A DNA stretch of 64,000 bases from an uncultured Eubacteriales bacterium (GTDB lineage: Bacteria; Bacillota; Clostridia; Peptostreptococcales; Anaerovoracaceae), in the NCBI GenBank assembly GCA_910583765.1, contig CAJTYS010000008.1, positions 1 through 64,000 of the forward strand, written 5' to 3'. The notes below the pieces were generated by a model. It ran no database searches. It saw only the letters and a list, made by a program, of their open reading frames with translations, and was not told the DNA's origin. The translations under genes and the position numbers were made by a program. This document shows, piece after piece, positions 1-8,427 of the stretch; position 1 is the stretch's first letter; the number at the start of each line of letters is the position of its first letter.

Positions 1-157
1 GGAATTTTTGTGTATGGTTCAAGGGGATAATGAACCTGATATGACAAGAATGTATATCCATAGATAACTTCCCATTTCTCAGGAAGCCGCATATAAAAAA
101 CAGAACTTTAGCGTTGAGGGGAAGAAAAGAGCCAACGAGGTAGGCTTGACACATGCA

Positions 158-430
158 GGCGGGCAAAATTACGTTTTCTTTTCTTTAAACCCGCTGGGCA
201 GGTCGGTGATGGCGGGCTCAATCGAGAAAAAGCGAGTATAAACCCGCTTTTATGTTTATGGCGGCGGGCATCAAGTCAAAAAAGATGGAGGTAAACCCGC
301 CTCGTGAGTGGACGGCGGCGGCACTAAACAAAGAAAAAATCACGTTGAACCCGCTTTCCTGTTTTCAGAGGCGGTGCTAAATCAAGAAAAATGGATTTAA
401 ACCCGCCCACATGCGATGACCAAAGCGGTC
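158..430. repeat. Five tandem ~53-base hairpin-forming repeats
   Basis: An imperfect unit repeats head to tail every 52-54 bases. Each copy opens with GGCGGGC or a close variant (158, 211, 263, 317, 370) and has AAACCCGC or GAACCCGC 29-30 bases later (187, 240, 293, 347, 399). Each unit can therefore pair GCGGG with CCCGC across an A-rich loop. A decayed sixth start, GCGGTC, lies near 425. The array ends about 55 bases before the DUF3781 gene. Bases 1-157 hold no gene I can support; two reading frames that enter from the left edge stop at 30 and 67. The function of the array is unknown. Confidence 0.75.
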
Positions 431-485
431 AAATTGCTGTTGAGGAGTGACAAAAAGCAGGTCATTATTATAGGAGAACCGCATA

Positions 486-734
486 ATGAGTGACAGCCAA
501 GTATTGATTGATAATATAGATAAGATTCACACCACCCAAATGGGAATGGACAGGATTAAAAGGAATTTGAACTTAGATACCGTTGATGTGGTTGGGTACT
601 GCAAGGATTTGATTTTGAACAAAAATTGCGATATATATCGACAGGGAAAAAATTGGTACTGCGAAATTGACAATGTAAGATTAACCGTAAATTCTTACAG
701 CTATACAATTATTACTGCGCATATTGTGAAATGA
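486..734 (+). CDS. DUF3781 family protein
   Basis: This small protein of 82 residues has no known biochemical role. I recognise the family from the N-terminal block around HTTQMGMDRIKRNLNL, the central GKNWYCEID segment and the C-terminal SYTIITAH ending, which are typical of DUF3781 proteins in Firmicutes. The length is normal for the family and the gene looks complete. An AGGAGAACC ribosome site sits just upstream of the ATG. There is no signal peptide or membrane segment. It precedes the DUF3788 gene by about 60 bases and the two are probably co-transcribed. The family often lies in accessory regions, which fits the repeat array and transposase remnant around it. Confidence 0.75.
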   Translation: MSDSQVLIDNIDKIHTTQMGMDRIKRNLNLDTVDVVGYCKDLILNKNCDIYRQGKNWYCEIDNVRLTVNSYSYTIITAHIVK

Positions 735-793
735 ATTTGCGCTTATCAAACACAGCGATCATGCGAGAAAACAAAATTTCAAGGAGTGTTACT

Positions 794-1210
794 ATGGTTG
801 ATATAAAAGACAAAGAATATTGCCCTATATTGGAAGACATAGGGGGATTCATTAACAATGCGGTGTTTTTGCAGTTTTGCACAGAGATTAGAGCAAAGTA
901 TAACAGTAAAGAAAAAATAGAATTTAGTTCGTGCAGTTGGGAATATGGCTGGAATGTAAAATTTAAAAAATCGGGGAAAAGCCTTTGCACCATATATCCA
1001 AGAGAAGGTTACTTTACTGTGTTAGTTGTTATTGGAGAAAAAGAGCGGGAGGCGGTTGAAACTATTTTACATGAATGCACGCCTCAATTAAGAGAGATCT
1101 ACCATCAGACAAAGTCGGGAAACGGACAAAAGTGGCTGATGATTGATTTAGAAGACAAGGACGAGCTGTATACGGATATCTTTCGCCTTATTGAAATTCG
1201 AAGAAGATAA
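794..1210 (+). CDS. DUF3788 family protein
   Basis: The product is about 138 residues and its function is unknown. The segment CSWEYGWNVKFKKSGKSLC followed by TIYPREGYFTVLVVIG is characteristic of DUF3788, and the length fits the family. I place the start at 794 because AAGGAGTG lies directly upstream; a longer frame from 731 would overlap the previous gene and has no ribosome site. The protein looks soluble, with no signal peptide. It lies downstream of the DUF3781 gene in the same direction. The two families are common in Firmicutes genomes, but no shared role can be deduced here. Confidence 0.75.
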   Translation: MVDIKDKEYCPILEDIGGFINNAVFLQFCTEIRAKYNSKEKIEFSSCSWEYGWNVKFKKSGKSLCTIYPREGYFTVLVVIGEKEREAVETILHECTPQLREIYHQTKSGNGQKWLMIDLEDKDELYTDIFRLIEIRRR

Positions 1211-1218
1211 TAATTTTT

Positions 1219-1380
1219 CGATTGTCAGGGTATGAAACGGAGAGAAGAACAGCAAAGGAAACTGCGGAAAGACTGATCAAGAAAGGGAAAATGACCCTTG
1301 AAGATATTGCGGAATGTGTTCCGTCCTTGTCATTTGATGAGTTAAAAAGACTTGAAGCTGAAATTATGCAAATGGCATAA
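1219..1380 (+). pseudogene. C-terminal remnant of an Rpn/PD-(D/E)XK transposase-type nuclease
   Basis: One open frame without a usable start encodes a tail of about 50 residues containing AKETAERLIKKGKMTLEDIA and ending in a short helix before TAA at 1380. This pattern (a Gly-Lys-Met-Thr-Leu-Glu-Asp-Ile helix near the end) is the usual C-terminus of Rpn-type PD-(D/E)XK family transposase proteins. It resembles the tail of the intact family member at 25440-26273. The catalytic nuclease part is missing, so this is most likely the leftover of a deleted copy. Confidence 0.5.
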
Positions 1381-1518
1381 TCAACAAAACAATTTAATTA
1401 AGTGGAGAAAACGGAATGGACCAGTCGGAGGGATTTTGAATTATGAGCATGGTAGGTCAATGGTATCATGGCGAAAAGGGACAGGTAAGCGAATCGGAAT
1501 TTGGAGAGGAGAAAAATC

Positions 1519-2271
1519 ATGGACGCAAAGTTAGTCGAAATGTTACATTTAGAATTGGAACCAGTAGGAATATTTTTTGGGAACACTACCACAGCGTGCG
1601 ATTTAGCAGCTTCTCCGAAAAAGAGGAATTGCGTGATTCCGCTTATAATGTCTGCGGCGAAAGGTAAAGTTGTTAGTATGAATGAAGCAAGCTGCACTTG
1701 TCCAGGAGGAGCTGTGGGAGCTTGCTTCGGTGATGGATTTACCAGATTGAACCCTAACATACATAAAATGCTTTCGCAGGGATTGGGAGATCAAGCTCCT
1801 GATGGTGCGCCGTTGATGGTAAGAGAAGGTGAGAGATTCTTTTGCGATGAAGAGGTTGCGATGCAATGGAGAAAAAACATGCCATTTTCGGATAAAGCAT
1901 ATCCGCGAATTGTGTTTGCGCCACTTAGCAGATGGAAAGGAGTTGGCACTCCCGATTTAGTGTACATGTTTGCGAAGCCGGATCAGATATCGGCGCTTGT
2001 CACCATGCAGGGTTTCCATAACGGTAAAACGGTCAACACTCTTGCGCCATTTGGAGCGGCGTGCCATTCTATCGTGTATGCCGCGGAACAGATGGAAAAA
2101 GAGGAACCTTATGCGATCATGGGACTATTCGATATTTCTCAGAGAAGCGAAATCTTAAAAGATTACTTGTCAATGACCTTGCCATATAAATTGTGGGAAA
2201 GCATGATGAAAGATTTAGATAAAAGCTGCTTGACCACACATAGCTGGAGGAATATCGAGAAACGCTTATAA
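1519..2271 (+). CDS. DUF169 family protein
   Basis: The 250-residue product belongs to the DUF169 group of uncharacterised proteins from anaerobes and archaea. The signs are the N-terminal LELEPVGIFF stretch, the CTCPGGAVGACFGDG segment with clustered cysteines, and the region around PLSRWKGVGTPDLVYMF. I chose the start at 1519 because GGAGAGGAG lies 7-8 bases upstream; the in-frame ATG at 1501 has no such site. No signal peptide is visible. The cysteine-rich block suggests a metal or cofactor role, but this is speculation. The gene stands alone, followed by the convergent gene at 2409-3569. Confidence 0.7.
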   Translation: MDAKLVEMLHLELEPVGIFFGNTTTACDLAASPKKRNCVIPLIMSAAKGKVVSMNEASCTCPGGAVGACFGDGFTRLNPNIHKMLSQGLGDQAPDGAPLMVREGERFFCDEEVAMQWRKNMPFSDKAYPRIVFAPLSRWKGVGTPDLVYMFAKPDQISALVTMQGFHNGKTVNTLAPFGAACHSIVYAAEQMEKEEPYAIMGLFDISQRSEILKDYLSMTLPYKLWESMMKDLDKSCLTTHSWRNIEKRL

Positions 2272-2370
2272 CCGGCCGCTTTCAGTTTAAAGGGCGAAAA
2301 CTCATATAATCATTGTCCATTCAAATCATGAGCGGTAAAACGGATATGTTTTATCACTTTTCTAATAGTC

Positions 2371-2406
2371 AAAAAAAGACGGGATGCGGATATTTGAGCC
2401 GCACCC
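2371..2406 (-). terminator. Rho-independent terminator of the 2409-3569 gene
   Basis: Read on the minus strand, GGGTGCGG pairs with CCGCATCCC around a 9-base loop and is followed by GTC and a run of seven T. It lies directly after the stop codon of the minus-strand gene. Confidence 0.75.
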
Positions 2407-2408
2407 CC

Positions 2409-3569
2409 TTATTCCACCGTGATCGTCACGTCAGCCGCCGTGAATCCACCGGTGTTCGCAGCCACTTCTGCGGCAGCTACAGCCGTGGCTGCCGCTACAG
2501 CTGGTACCGCGAGAGTCACGGATTCGGTGGCGTCTTCTCTGTCATCGTACCTGTATTTATTACGAGCGTGCGGCCCGTAGATGAACTGATTCATATCGTT
2601 GAGCCGGCCTTCTTCCACCAGCATTCGGTCAGCGGACCTGCGCTTTACTTTTTGCATGTTTTGCTCCTGCTTGTGGCGGAGGGCCTTTTCCATTTCCGCT
2701 TTGCGTTCCGCCTGTTTGCGGCGCAGTCTGGTCAGTTCTTCATCATTGAGCCTGCGGATCTTGCGGCCGCCTCGTGCCAAAAGAGTCTGGTAAGAGCGGA
2801 TCGCAGCTCTGGCCTTCATTCGTTCTTCTTGATCTCCGACAGCGGAAACAGAACGCAGGTTGGCGATTTTGCGTCGAGCCTCGCTCATGACTCCGTTGAC
2901 CGCTGATTTGGAACTAGCTGCCGCCAACTTTGCGTAAGTCCCTGCGGTCCGGTAATTGCCCGCATTTTGAGCCTTACGGAATTTTTTCTGCTGTTCTTTC
3001 CGCTTTTCTGCTTCTTTTTGGGATTCCTTCATGCGGTCCAATATGGATTTTGCTTCTTCGGCTTTTTGCTCCCAAGTGGTCTTAGGCACAGAAGATTCCT
3101 TCTTTGATTGGGATTTGTCCAAGGTCCAGGACAGTTTGCCCTCGGCTTCCAAATAGATGCCCTTGCCTGCGGCTTTCCCCGTGCCTTGGGCCAGAGAATT
3201 GAGGGCGCTCATCAAAATGGATTTTCCCTTTTCAAAGTTTTCTGCGCTGCTGCCCATTTGCTGCACAAAATCCTCTGACAATAACAAGTGGCTGCCCTTC
3301 CCCAGAGAAGCGGCCAGGTTTGCCAAGGTTTTCTGGTCGATGTTTCCCGAATAAAGAATCTGAACGCTGGGGAAACTTTTCTGCAAGTTGCTCAGGAGCT
3401 GGTTAGTCTGTGCTTGCCAGTCCATCTGCTCCTGCCAGTTTTCAGGAATGTCGGCAGAGTCGGTCTTTGGCGGCTCCGAAGCAGCACCTTCGATGATTTC
3501 CATAATATAAGATTGTTTCTTTTCGACCCGAACGCCGGTCTGACGCTCCATGCCGGTAATGGTGTTCAT
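2409..3569 (-). CDS. Unrecognised lysine/arginine-rich coiled-coil protein
   Basis: The predicted protein is about 386 residues and I do not recognise its family with confidence; it may be one of the uncharacterised clostridial DUF6033-like proteins. I start at 3569 because the longer frame to 3704 runs through the promoter-like region of walJ. The N-terminal part (about 1-170) is mixed and has no signal peptide. Residues about 180-330 are very rich in Lys, Arg, Glu and Ala and look like long helices or coiled coil. The last 45 residues are Ala- and Val-rich. It is transcribed away from walJ and ends in a strong terminator, so it is a single-gene unit. Confidence 0.55.
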   Translation of the reverse strand: MNTITGMERQTGVRVEKKQSYIMEIIEGAASEPPKTDSADIPENWQEQMDWQAQTNQLLSNLQKSFPSVQILYSGNIDQKTLANLAASLGKGSHLLLSEDFVQQMGSSAENFEKGKSILMSALNSLAQGTGKAAGKGIYLEAEGKLSWTLDKSQSKKESSVPKTTWEQKAEEAKSILDRMKESQKEAEKRKEQQKKFRKAQNAGNYRTAGTYAKLAAASSKSAVNGVMSEARRKIANLRSVSAVGDQEERMKARAAIRSYQTLLARGGRKIRRLNDEELTRLRRKQAERKAEMEKALRHKQEQNMQKVKRRSADRMLVEEGRLNDMNQFIYGPHARNKYRYDDREDATESVTLAVPAVAAATAVAAAEVAANTGGFTAADVTITVE

Positions 3570-3697
3570 AGCACGCGCCTCACTTTCCTGTGCCTGCAAA
3601 CGAAAATTTATCAATATACTATAGTTATCGACACAATTGTTTGAAAAATTAATCTTGAAGGCGGGATTTAGCCTTGTCCCTTTTCTGATTGCCCCAA

Positions 3698-3726
3698 TTG
3701 ACACCAGCCTCTAACTGGAGTATGCT
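3698..3726 (+). promoter_or_regulatory. Promoter of walJ
   Basis: TTGACA at 3698-3703 and TATGCT at 3721-3726 are separated by 17 bases. Transcription would start about 30 bases before the walJ start codon. Confidence 0.6.
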
Positions 3727-3763
3727 ATAGAAGGTAAAATCAGACAAAGAAAGAGGACAAGAC

Positions 3764-4558
3764 ATGCAATTGAATTTTTGCTCTTTTGCCAGCGGCAGCA
3801 GCGGAAATTGCTACATGGTCCGCTACGGCGACACAGCGCTTTTGATCGACGCGGGCATCAGCGGCAAGCGGATCTTTGAAGGCTTGGAGAACACAGACAC
3901 GCCCTTGGAAATGGTGGAGGCGGTGCTGGTGACTCACGAACATATCGACCATGTGAAGAGTCTTCCCATCCTGACCAAGAAGGCCCCCAACATCAAAGCT
4001 TACGCCAATGAAAAGACCTGGCAGAACATAGAGCGGAAAGTGGCGGAAGAGAAAAAAGCCATTTTTACCACAGGAGAAGACTTTTACATAGGAGAAATTT
4101 TAGTGCGGCCTTTCCCTATTTCCCATGACGCGGCGGAGCCAGTAGGTTTTTCCCTTTACGCTGACAACAGGCAGATCAGCGTTTTGACGGATTCCGGATG
4201 CGTCACGGATGCGATTTTCGAGGAAATCATGGATGCGGACCTGTTGGTGCTGGAGGCGAATCACGAGGTGGAAGTGCTGCAGATGTGCAATTATCCCTAC
4301 CAGACAAAGCGGCGGATCTTGGGCGACAGGGGGCATCTTTCCAATGTGACCGCAGGCAACTGCATTTGCAAGCTGATGGAAGCAAAGGACAAGGCCAGAC
4401 GGATCCTGCTGGGGCATTTGAGCCACCAAAACAACGAGCCGGAGCTCGCGAAAATGACTATTGGGAACATCTTGCAGGAAGAAGACATTTATATCGGAGA
4501 CCAGCTGAAAATGGATGTGATTCTGCGGGACCGCATCAGTCCAGTGTACGTGGTATAG
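3764..4558 (+). CDS. walJ: WalJ/YycJ-type metallo-beta-lactamase-fold hydrolase
   Basis: This 264-residue cytosolic protein belongs to the MBL-fold family that includes WalJ/YycJ (VicX), a protein with proposed exonuclease or cell-wall-control roles. The N-terminus begins with the typical NFCSFASGSSGNCY block, and the metal-binding THEHIDH motif is present near residue 58, with later HD and H residues in SHDAAEP and GHLSH. Length is normal. The start at 3764 is preceded by AAAGAGGAC. It is followed after 33 bases by rlmH, the same adjacency found in many Firmicutes. The walRK two-component genes that often precede walJ are absent here. Confidence 0.88.
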   Translation: MQLNFCSFASGSSGNCYMVRYGDTALLIDAGISGKRIFEGLENTDTPLEMVEAVLVTHEHIDHVKSLPILTKKAPNIKAYANEKTWQNIERKVAEEKKAIFTTGEDFYIGEILVRPFPISHDAAEPVGFSLYADNRQISVLTDSGCVTDAIFEEIMDADLLVLEANHEVEVLQMCNYPYQTKRRILGDRGHLSNVTAGNCICKLMEAKDKARRILLGHLSHQNNEPELAKMTIGNILQEEDIYIGDQLKMDVILRDRISPVYVV

Positions 4559-4591
4559 ATCGCAAGTTGACGATGAGAGGGAAATGGCGCA

Positions 4592-5071
4592 ATGAAAATC
4601 ACCATCGTGACAGTGGGAAAGATCAAGGAGAAATATTTAAAAGACGCCATCGCTGAATACAGCAAGCGGCTGAACCCATACTGCGATCTGAAGATCATCG
4701 AAGTGGCGGACGAGAAAACGCCGGACCAGGCCGGCCAAGGGGTGGAAGATGGGATCCGGGCAAAGGAAGGAGAGCGGATTTTAAAGCACCTGAAGGATGA
4801 CATGTATGTCATCACCTTGGAAATTGCCGGCCAAATGCTGACTTCGGAAATGCTGGCAGCCAAGATAGAAAAGCTGGGCATCCAGGGAAAGAGCAGCATC
4901 GCCTTTGTGATCGGCGGTTCCATTGGCTTGGGGAAGGAAGTGCTGCGGCGCTCCGACTATGGGCTGAGTTTTTCCAAGATGACCTTTCCCCACCAGCTGA
5001 TGCGGGTCATATTGCTGGAGCAGGTGTACCGCAGCTTTAAGATCCAAAGGGGCGAACCGTATCACAAATGA
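4592..5071 (+). CDS. rlmH: 23S rRNA pseudouridine-1915 N3-methyltransferase RlmH
   Basis: RlmH methylates pseudouridine 1915 in helix 69 of 23S rRNA using S-adenosylmethionine. The product has 159 residues, exactly the usual family length. It shows the N-terminal MKITIVTVGKIKEKYLKDAI block and the SPOUT-knot C-terminal half with FVIGGSIGLG and LSFSKMTFPHQLMR, ending in the typical YRSFKIQRGEPYHK tail. AGAGGG lies upstream of the start. It probably shares a transcript with walJ. Nothing unusual is seen. Confidence 0.95.
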   Translation: MKITIVTVGKIKEKYLKDAIAEYSKRLNPYCDLKIIEVADEKTPDQAGQGVEDGIRAKEGERILKHLKDDMYVITLEIAGQMLTSEMLAAKIEKLGIQGKSSIAFVIGGSIGLGKEVLRRSDYGLSFSKMTFPHQLMRVILLEQVYRSFKIQRGEPYHK

Positions 5072-5157
5072 TGGCGGGGCGCAATGGAGATGAAGCGTTT
5101 TATACAGCCTATGAGTTGCTATGAGTGGGCGTGCTGGCTCGTGCGATTTTGCCATAG

Positions 5158-5321
5158 TGTGCACAAATCAATAAAAATTAGCGATTTGTACACAATCCTA
5201 AAATATGGAAGCGGTAAAACTAAGCCAAAGCCAGGCAAATTTTTAAAAAATATATAGAGGTTAAAGGTGAAAAGGGGGCGTGGACATTTTCCTGGACTCC
5301 CCAAGGGCTCCGAAGGGAGCC
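5158..5321. repeat. Inverted repeat and hairpin in the 402-base rlmH-HD gap
   Basis: The gap 5072-5473 holds no supported gene. It contains a 12-base inverted repeat (TGTGCACAAATC at 5158-5169 and GATTTGTACACA at 5183-5194, one wobble pair) with a 13-base loop. Further on is a hairpin with GGCTCC at 5306-5311 pairing GGAGCC at 5316-5321. Neither is followed by a T run, so they do not look like ordinary terminators. The first could be an operator or an RNA element; its role is unknown. Confidence 0.45.
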
Positions 5322-5473
5322 GAATCGCAATGTGTTCACAAGACAAAATCAGCGCAAATTGAAAAAATCAATCGGAGTTCCCCTGCGATCTTCGGAACGC
5401 CAAGGACATTTTCGACATATAGCCATTTTATTTGTATATCGAAACATGGAGTCATTAATAGAGAGGAGCTAAA

Positions 5474-5944
5474 ATGAAGAAAATATTGAGACTGCAGAGC
5501 GCTCTGCTAAAAGAAATCGACAAATACGAAAAATTGGTGCCCGAGCGTTCCCATTTCATTGATTGGGAGCGGGTACACATCTCTAGCTGCGCCAAGCTGG
5601 GATATGTGTTCGCGGAGGAGCGGGGCGTTGACCCGATCCTTGCCGCCTGCGCCTGTGCGGTTCACGATTACGGACGGATCATCACAGGAAAGCAGGAAAA
5701 CCACGCAGAGGTTGGCTACGAGCCGGCCATGGAATTTCTTAGAGGCACTGGGCTCTTTGAAGAGGATGAGATTCAGCAAATGGGCATCGCAGTGAAGAAC
5801 CACAGCAAAAAAGGAGAGATCGGCAGCCCTCTGGAAGAAATCGTAAAAGACGCAGATGTGCTGGACTTTTATCAGTACGGCTATGGATTTGCCAGAGAAG
5901 AGCAGAAGATTCGTCTGGAAAAACTGCTGGGCAGAGAAGTGTAG
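5474..5944 (+). CDS. HD-domain phosphohydrolase
   Basis: This 156-residue soluble protein carries an HD-type metal-dependent phosphohydrolase domain. A conserved histidine stands in RVHISSCAK near residue 35, the HD doublet in AVHDYGRI near residue 64, further histidines in NHAE and KNHSKKG, and the closing aspartate in VKDADVLD. Relatives hydrolyse nucleotides or other phosphate esters; the substrate cannot be told from sequence. A GAGAGGAGC ribosome site precedes the start. The stop lies 10 bases before the Crp/Fnr-type regulator, so the two are likely one operon and may be linked by a small-molecule signal, which is inference. Confidence 0.8.
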   Translation: MKKILRLQSALLKEIDKYEKLVPERSHFIDWERVHISSCAKLGYVFAEERGVDPILAACACAVHDYGRIITGKQENHAEVGYEPAMEFLRGTGLFEEDEIQQMGIAVKNHSKKGEIGSPLEEIVKDADVLDFYQYGYGFAREEQKIRLEKLLGREV

Positions 5945-5954
5945 GGCGGTAAAG

Positions 5955-6635
5955 ATGAAAAGGAAACACCACTCCCTGGGTGAAGACCATCTGGAAACCA
6001 TCCAGCGCTCCGGCCTCCTGGAGGAGCTGTCCAAAAGCAGAAAGGCAGAAGCTATCTCACAATTGGGATTTCAGGTCAAACAGCTTGGCCCAGAGGAAAT
6101 GGCGGTCCTGGAAGGCGACAAAATCACGGACATCATGATCCTCCACGCAGGCATGATTCGAGGAGAGAAATTTCATATAGAGGGAAAAGTGGACTTGATG
6201 CACATGTACCAGAGAGGAGAAATTTTTGGCGCGGAAGCAGTGGTCTCCCGTTTGAAAACTTCCCCTTTGACCTATATCGCAGACAAAGACGCAGTGATCC
6301 TCAGCGTTCCCTTCCGTAACATAAAGCAAAGCGAATTCGCTGGCGAGATCATGCTGGCTTTGCTGCGGATTTTAGCAGATGACAATATCAAAAAACTATA
6401 CAAGATCGAAACTTTGTCAAAGCGGGGACTGCGGGAGCGGATCATGACTTATCTGCGAATCATCAGCAGAAAGGTGGGAAAAGAGCGTTTTTGCGTTCAC
6501 ATGGACCGAGCGCAGTTTGCGCAATACTTGTGCGTTAACCGGACAGCGCTTTCCTACGAGCTGAACCAGATGAAGAGGGATGGACTCATCGATTTTCAGA
6601 AGGATTGGTTCCGAATTTTAGAGAAAAATGAATAA
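5955..6635 (+). CDS. Crp/Fnr family transcriptional regulator
   Basis: The 226-residue product has the two-part plan of Crp/Fnr regulators. An N-terminal cyclic-nucleotide-binding-like beta barrel (about 15-125) includes MHMYQRGEIFGAEAV, followed by a dimerisation helix and a C-terminal winged helix with RAQFAQYLCVNRTALSYELN as the recognition region (about 180-215). The cysteine pattern of oxygen-sensing Fnr is not present. The start at 5955 is chosen because the longer frame overlaps the HD gene. It sits 10 bases behind that gene. A perfect palindrome immediately after its end could be a binding site for it or another regulator. Confidence 0.82.
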   Translation: MKRKHHSLGEDHLETIQRSGLLEELSKSRKAEAISQLGFQVKQLGPEEMAVLEGDKITDIMILHAGMIRGEKFHIEGKVDLMHMYQRGEIFGAEAVVSRLKTSPLTYIADKDAVILSVPFRNIKQSEFAGEIMLALLRILADDNIKKLYKIETLSKRGLRERIMTYLRIISRKVGKERFCVHMDRAQFAQYLCVNRTALSYELNQMKRDGLIDFQKDWFRILEKNE

Positions 6636-6636
6636 A

Positions 6637-6652
6637 TGTTGGCGTGCCAACA
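6637..6652. promoter_or_regulatory. Perfect palindrome TGTTGGC-GT-GCCAACA
   Basis: A 7-base perfect inverted repeat with a 2-base spacer begins at the end of the Crp/Fnr gene (stop at 6633-6635) and lies about 300 bases before the phosphatase-like gene. The size and symmetry are those of a dimeric regulator site. The rest of 6653-6935 contains only weak promoter-like sequence and several small GC-rich inverted repeats that I cannot assign. Confidence 0.4.
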
Positions 6653-6935
6653 ACATGGCGGCGAGAAACATGGTATAGTATAGCCATGGTTATCAGTGAC
6701 CATATCTTTTTCTTCAAACATATAAAATGATAATTTGCCGAGATGAGCAGCGGGAGCAAGAGCTTTTCGCTGCTTTTCACATATTCGGGCCGGTATAGGC
6801 CTAGGACTGACCACATATAATAAGGATTGAGAATGGTCTGCCACGGCGCTGCCGCGGCGGAGCGTTCATTGAGTCACGGCTGGGGATCCATTTTTGGAGG
6901 CAAACCGTGGTATCGTAGTCCCGAGGAGGCCCATT

Positions 6936-8297
6936 ATGAAGATTGGATATCGAGTCATACTGCTGATTTGCATTTTTTTTCTGATGCGCCCCCTTCCAGT
7001 CCTGGGGCAGACCGCGGCTTATGATGGAGAACAAATACTTCTGTCCTGGTCTGGTGAAAACGCGCACAGCCAGACCATCACCTGGCACAGCGCTTCCCTA
7101 AAAGAGGGATATGTGCAGTACAGCGAAAGCGGCGAGCCGATGTCAAGCAATCATCAGATCAAAGCGCGGCGCATATGCATCGCAGAAGGGGCGGGAACAG
7201 GCTATTTCCGCTACGAAGCAGTGATAAAAGGTTTGAGTCAGAAAACCATGTATGATTACAGGATCGGAGATGGCACGCAATGGAGTAAAATCAGGACTTT
7301 TACAACCGCACCGGATTCAAAACGGAGCGATGCGGACTCTGGCGCGGCAGGCCATGTGGAATTTCTTTACTTTGGGGACGTGCAGTATCAAGACCGATAT
7401 GGAGATTACAAAACTTGGGGAAAGTTAGCAGAAGACATCCGGCAGCGGCACCCTGGCATGGCCTTCGCCCTTTCCTGTGGGGACATGGTGAATTCCAGCA
7501 AAAAAATAAAGGAATGGGAATTATTTCTGCAAAGCGCTGAGCCTGTGTTTTCTTATATCCCCCTGATGCCTGCCATAGGAAACCATGAAACTTCCATCAA
7601 AACAGCAAAAGCTGCTTCCTATTTGCGATTGATGGCTCTCCCAGAAAACGGTCCGCGAGGATTGGAAGAGGAATTTTATTCTTTTGATTATGCCAATTGC
7701 CATGTCACAGTAATGAACTCCTGTTTTTTTGAAGAAGCCAGGAAAAACGCGGAGCAGGGACAATGGGAAGAGCAGCTGGAACAGATCAATCACTGGCTGG
7801 AAGAAGATCTGACCCAGAGCAGAGCCAGGTGGAAGGTTTTGGTCATGCACCATCCAGCCTATGGACTCTCCGATGGCGACCCGATCTATGACGAGATTCG
7901 CCGGCAATGGGAACCCATTTTTGAAGCCGGAAAGGTGGACCTGGTATTTTGCGGACACCAACATTTGTATGCGCGGACCAAGGAAATAGGCGGCATCACT
8001 TATATCATGGGAAATTCAGGAAAACGGCGCAGCACTTATTTTGATGGGGAAAACGTGCCTGACCACATCGAAGCCATTGATGCCACAAACAGCAATTATC
8101 AGATCGTGAAAGCAAGTGAAAAAGAGCTTTCCGTCACATCTTATGATGAGGAAGGGCAGATCATCGACAAATGGACAAAGCACAAGAATGATTTCCCGTG
8201 GCTGATGGCTGGGGCTATAGGCGTTTTCGCCATGCATGTCTTGGGCATCGGCGCGTTCCTTGGGTTGAAAAAGAAAAAGGCTGTCAGTTCATGCTAA
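6936..8297 (+). CDS. Membrane-anchored purple-acid-phosphatase-like metallophosphoesterase
   Basis: The protein of about 453 residues has an N-terminal signal peptide or anchor (MKIGYRVILLICIFFLM). A fibronectin-III-like purple acid phosphatase N-domain follows (about 35-130, ending in a YDYRIGDGTQWSKIRTF block), then a calcineurin-type metallophosphoesterase domain. Metal motifs visible are YFGDVQ, SCGDMVN, GNHE, VMHHPAYG and CGHQHLY, which gives the full D-GD-GNH-H-GHxH set. A hydrophobic helix near the C-terminus (WLMAGAIGVFAMHVLGIGAF) followed by KKKK suggests a membrane anchor, so the enzyme acts outside the cell on phosphate esters. The start at 6936 has GAGGAGG upstream. It appears to be a single-gene unit. 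Confidence 0.82.
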   Translation: MKIGYRVILLICIFFLMRPLPVLGQTAAYDGEQILLSWSGENAHSQTITWHSASLKEGYVQYSESGEPMSSNHQIKARRICIAEGAGTGYFRYEAVIKGLSQKTMYDYRIGDGTQWSKIRTFTTAPDSKRSDADSGAAGHVEFLYFGDVQYQDRYGDYKTWGKLAEDIRQRHPGMAFALSCGDMVNSSKKIKEWELFLQSAEPVFSYIPLMPAIGNHETSIKTAKAASYLRLMALPENGPRGLEEEFYSFDYANCHVTVMNSCFFEEARKNAEQGQWEEQLEQINHWLEEDLTQSRARWKVLVMHHPAYGLSDGDPIYDEIRRQWEPIFEAGKVDLVFCGHQHLYARTKEIGGITYIMGNSGKRRSTYFDGENVPDHIEAIDATNSNYQIVKASEKELSVTSYDEEGQIIDKWTKHKNDFPWLMAGAIGVFAMHVLGIGAFLGLKKKKAVSSC

Positions 8298-8427
8298 TTT
8301 TAGATTCCTAGTCTTATTTTTTCAGAAAATCTTTGTTATAATATAAGCTAGGGTGCCAAGGTGCGGGAGCGCGAAGCGCAGAACAATCCGCATGGCATCT
8401 GGTTATGAGACAAGGAGCGTGAATCCC

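Noticed and set aside
1..67. End of a protein gene entering from the left
   Set aside because: Two frames are open up to 30 and 67 respectively, but neither stretch is long enough or family-like enough to call.
158..430. CRISPR array
   Set aside because: The repeat parts are short and split (GGCGGGC and AAACCCGC) rather than one identical repeat with unique spacers, and no cas gene is nearby.
6840..6935. c-di-GMP (GEMM) or other riboswitch ahead of the phosphatase-like gene
   Set aside because: A GGCAAACC stretch is reminiscent, but the other conserved segments and stems of the class are missing.
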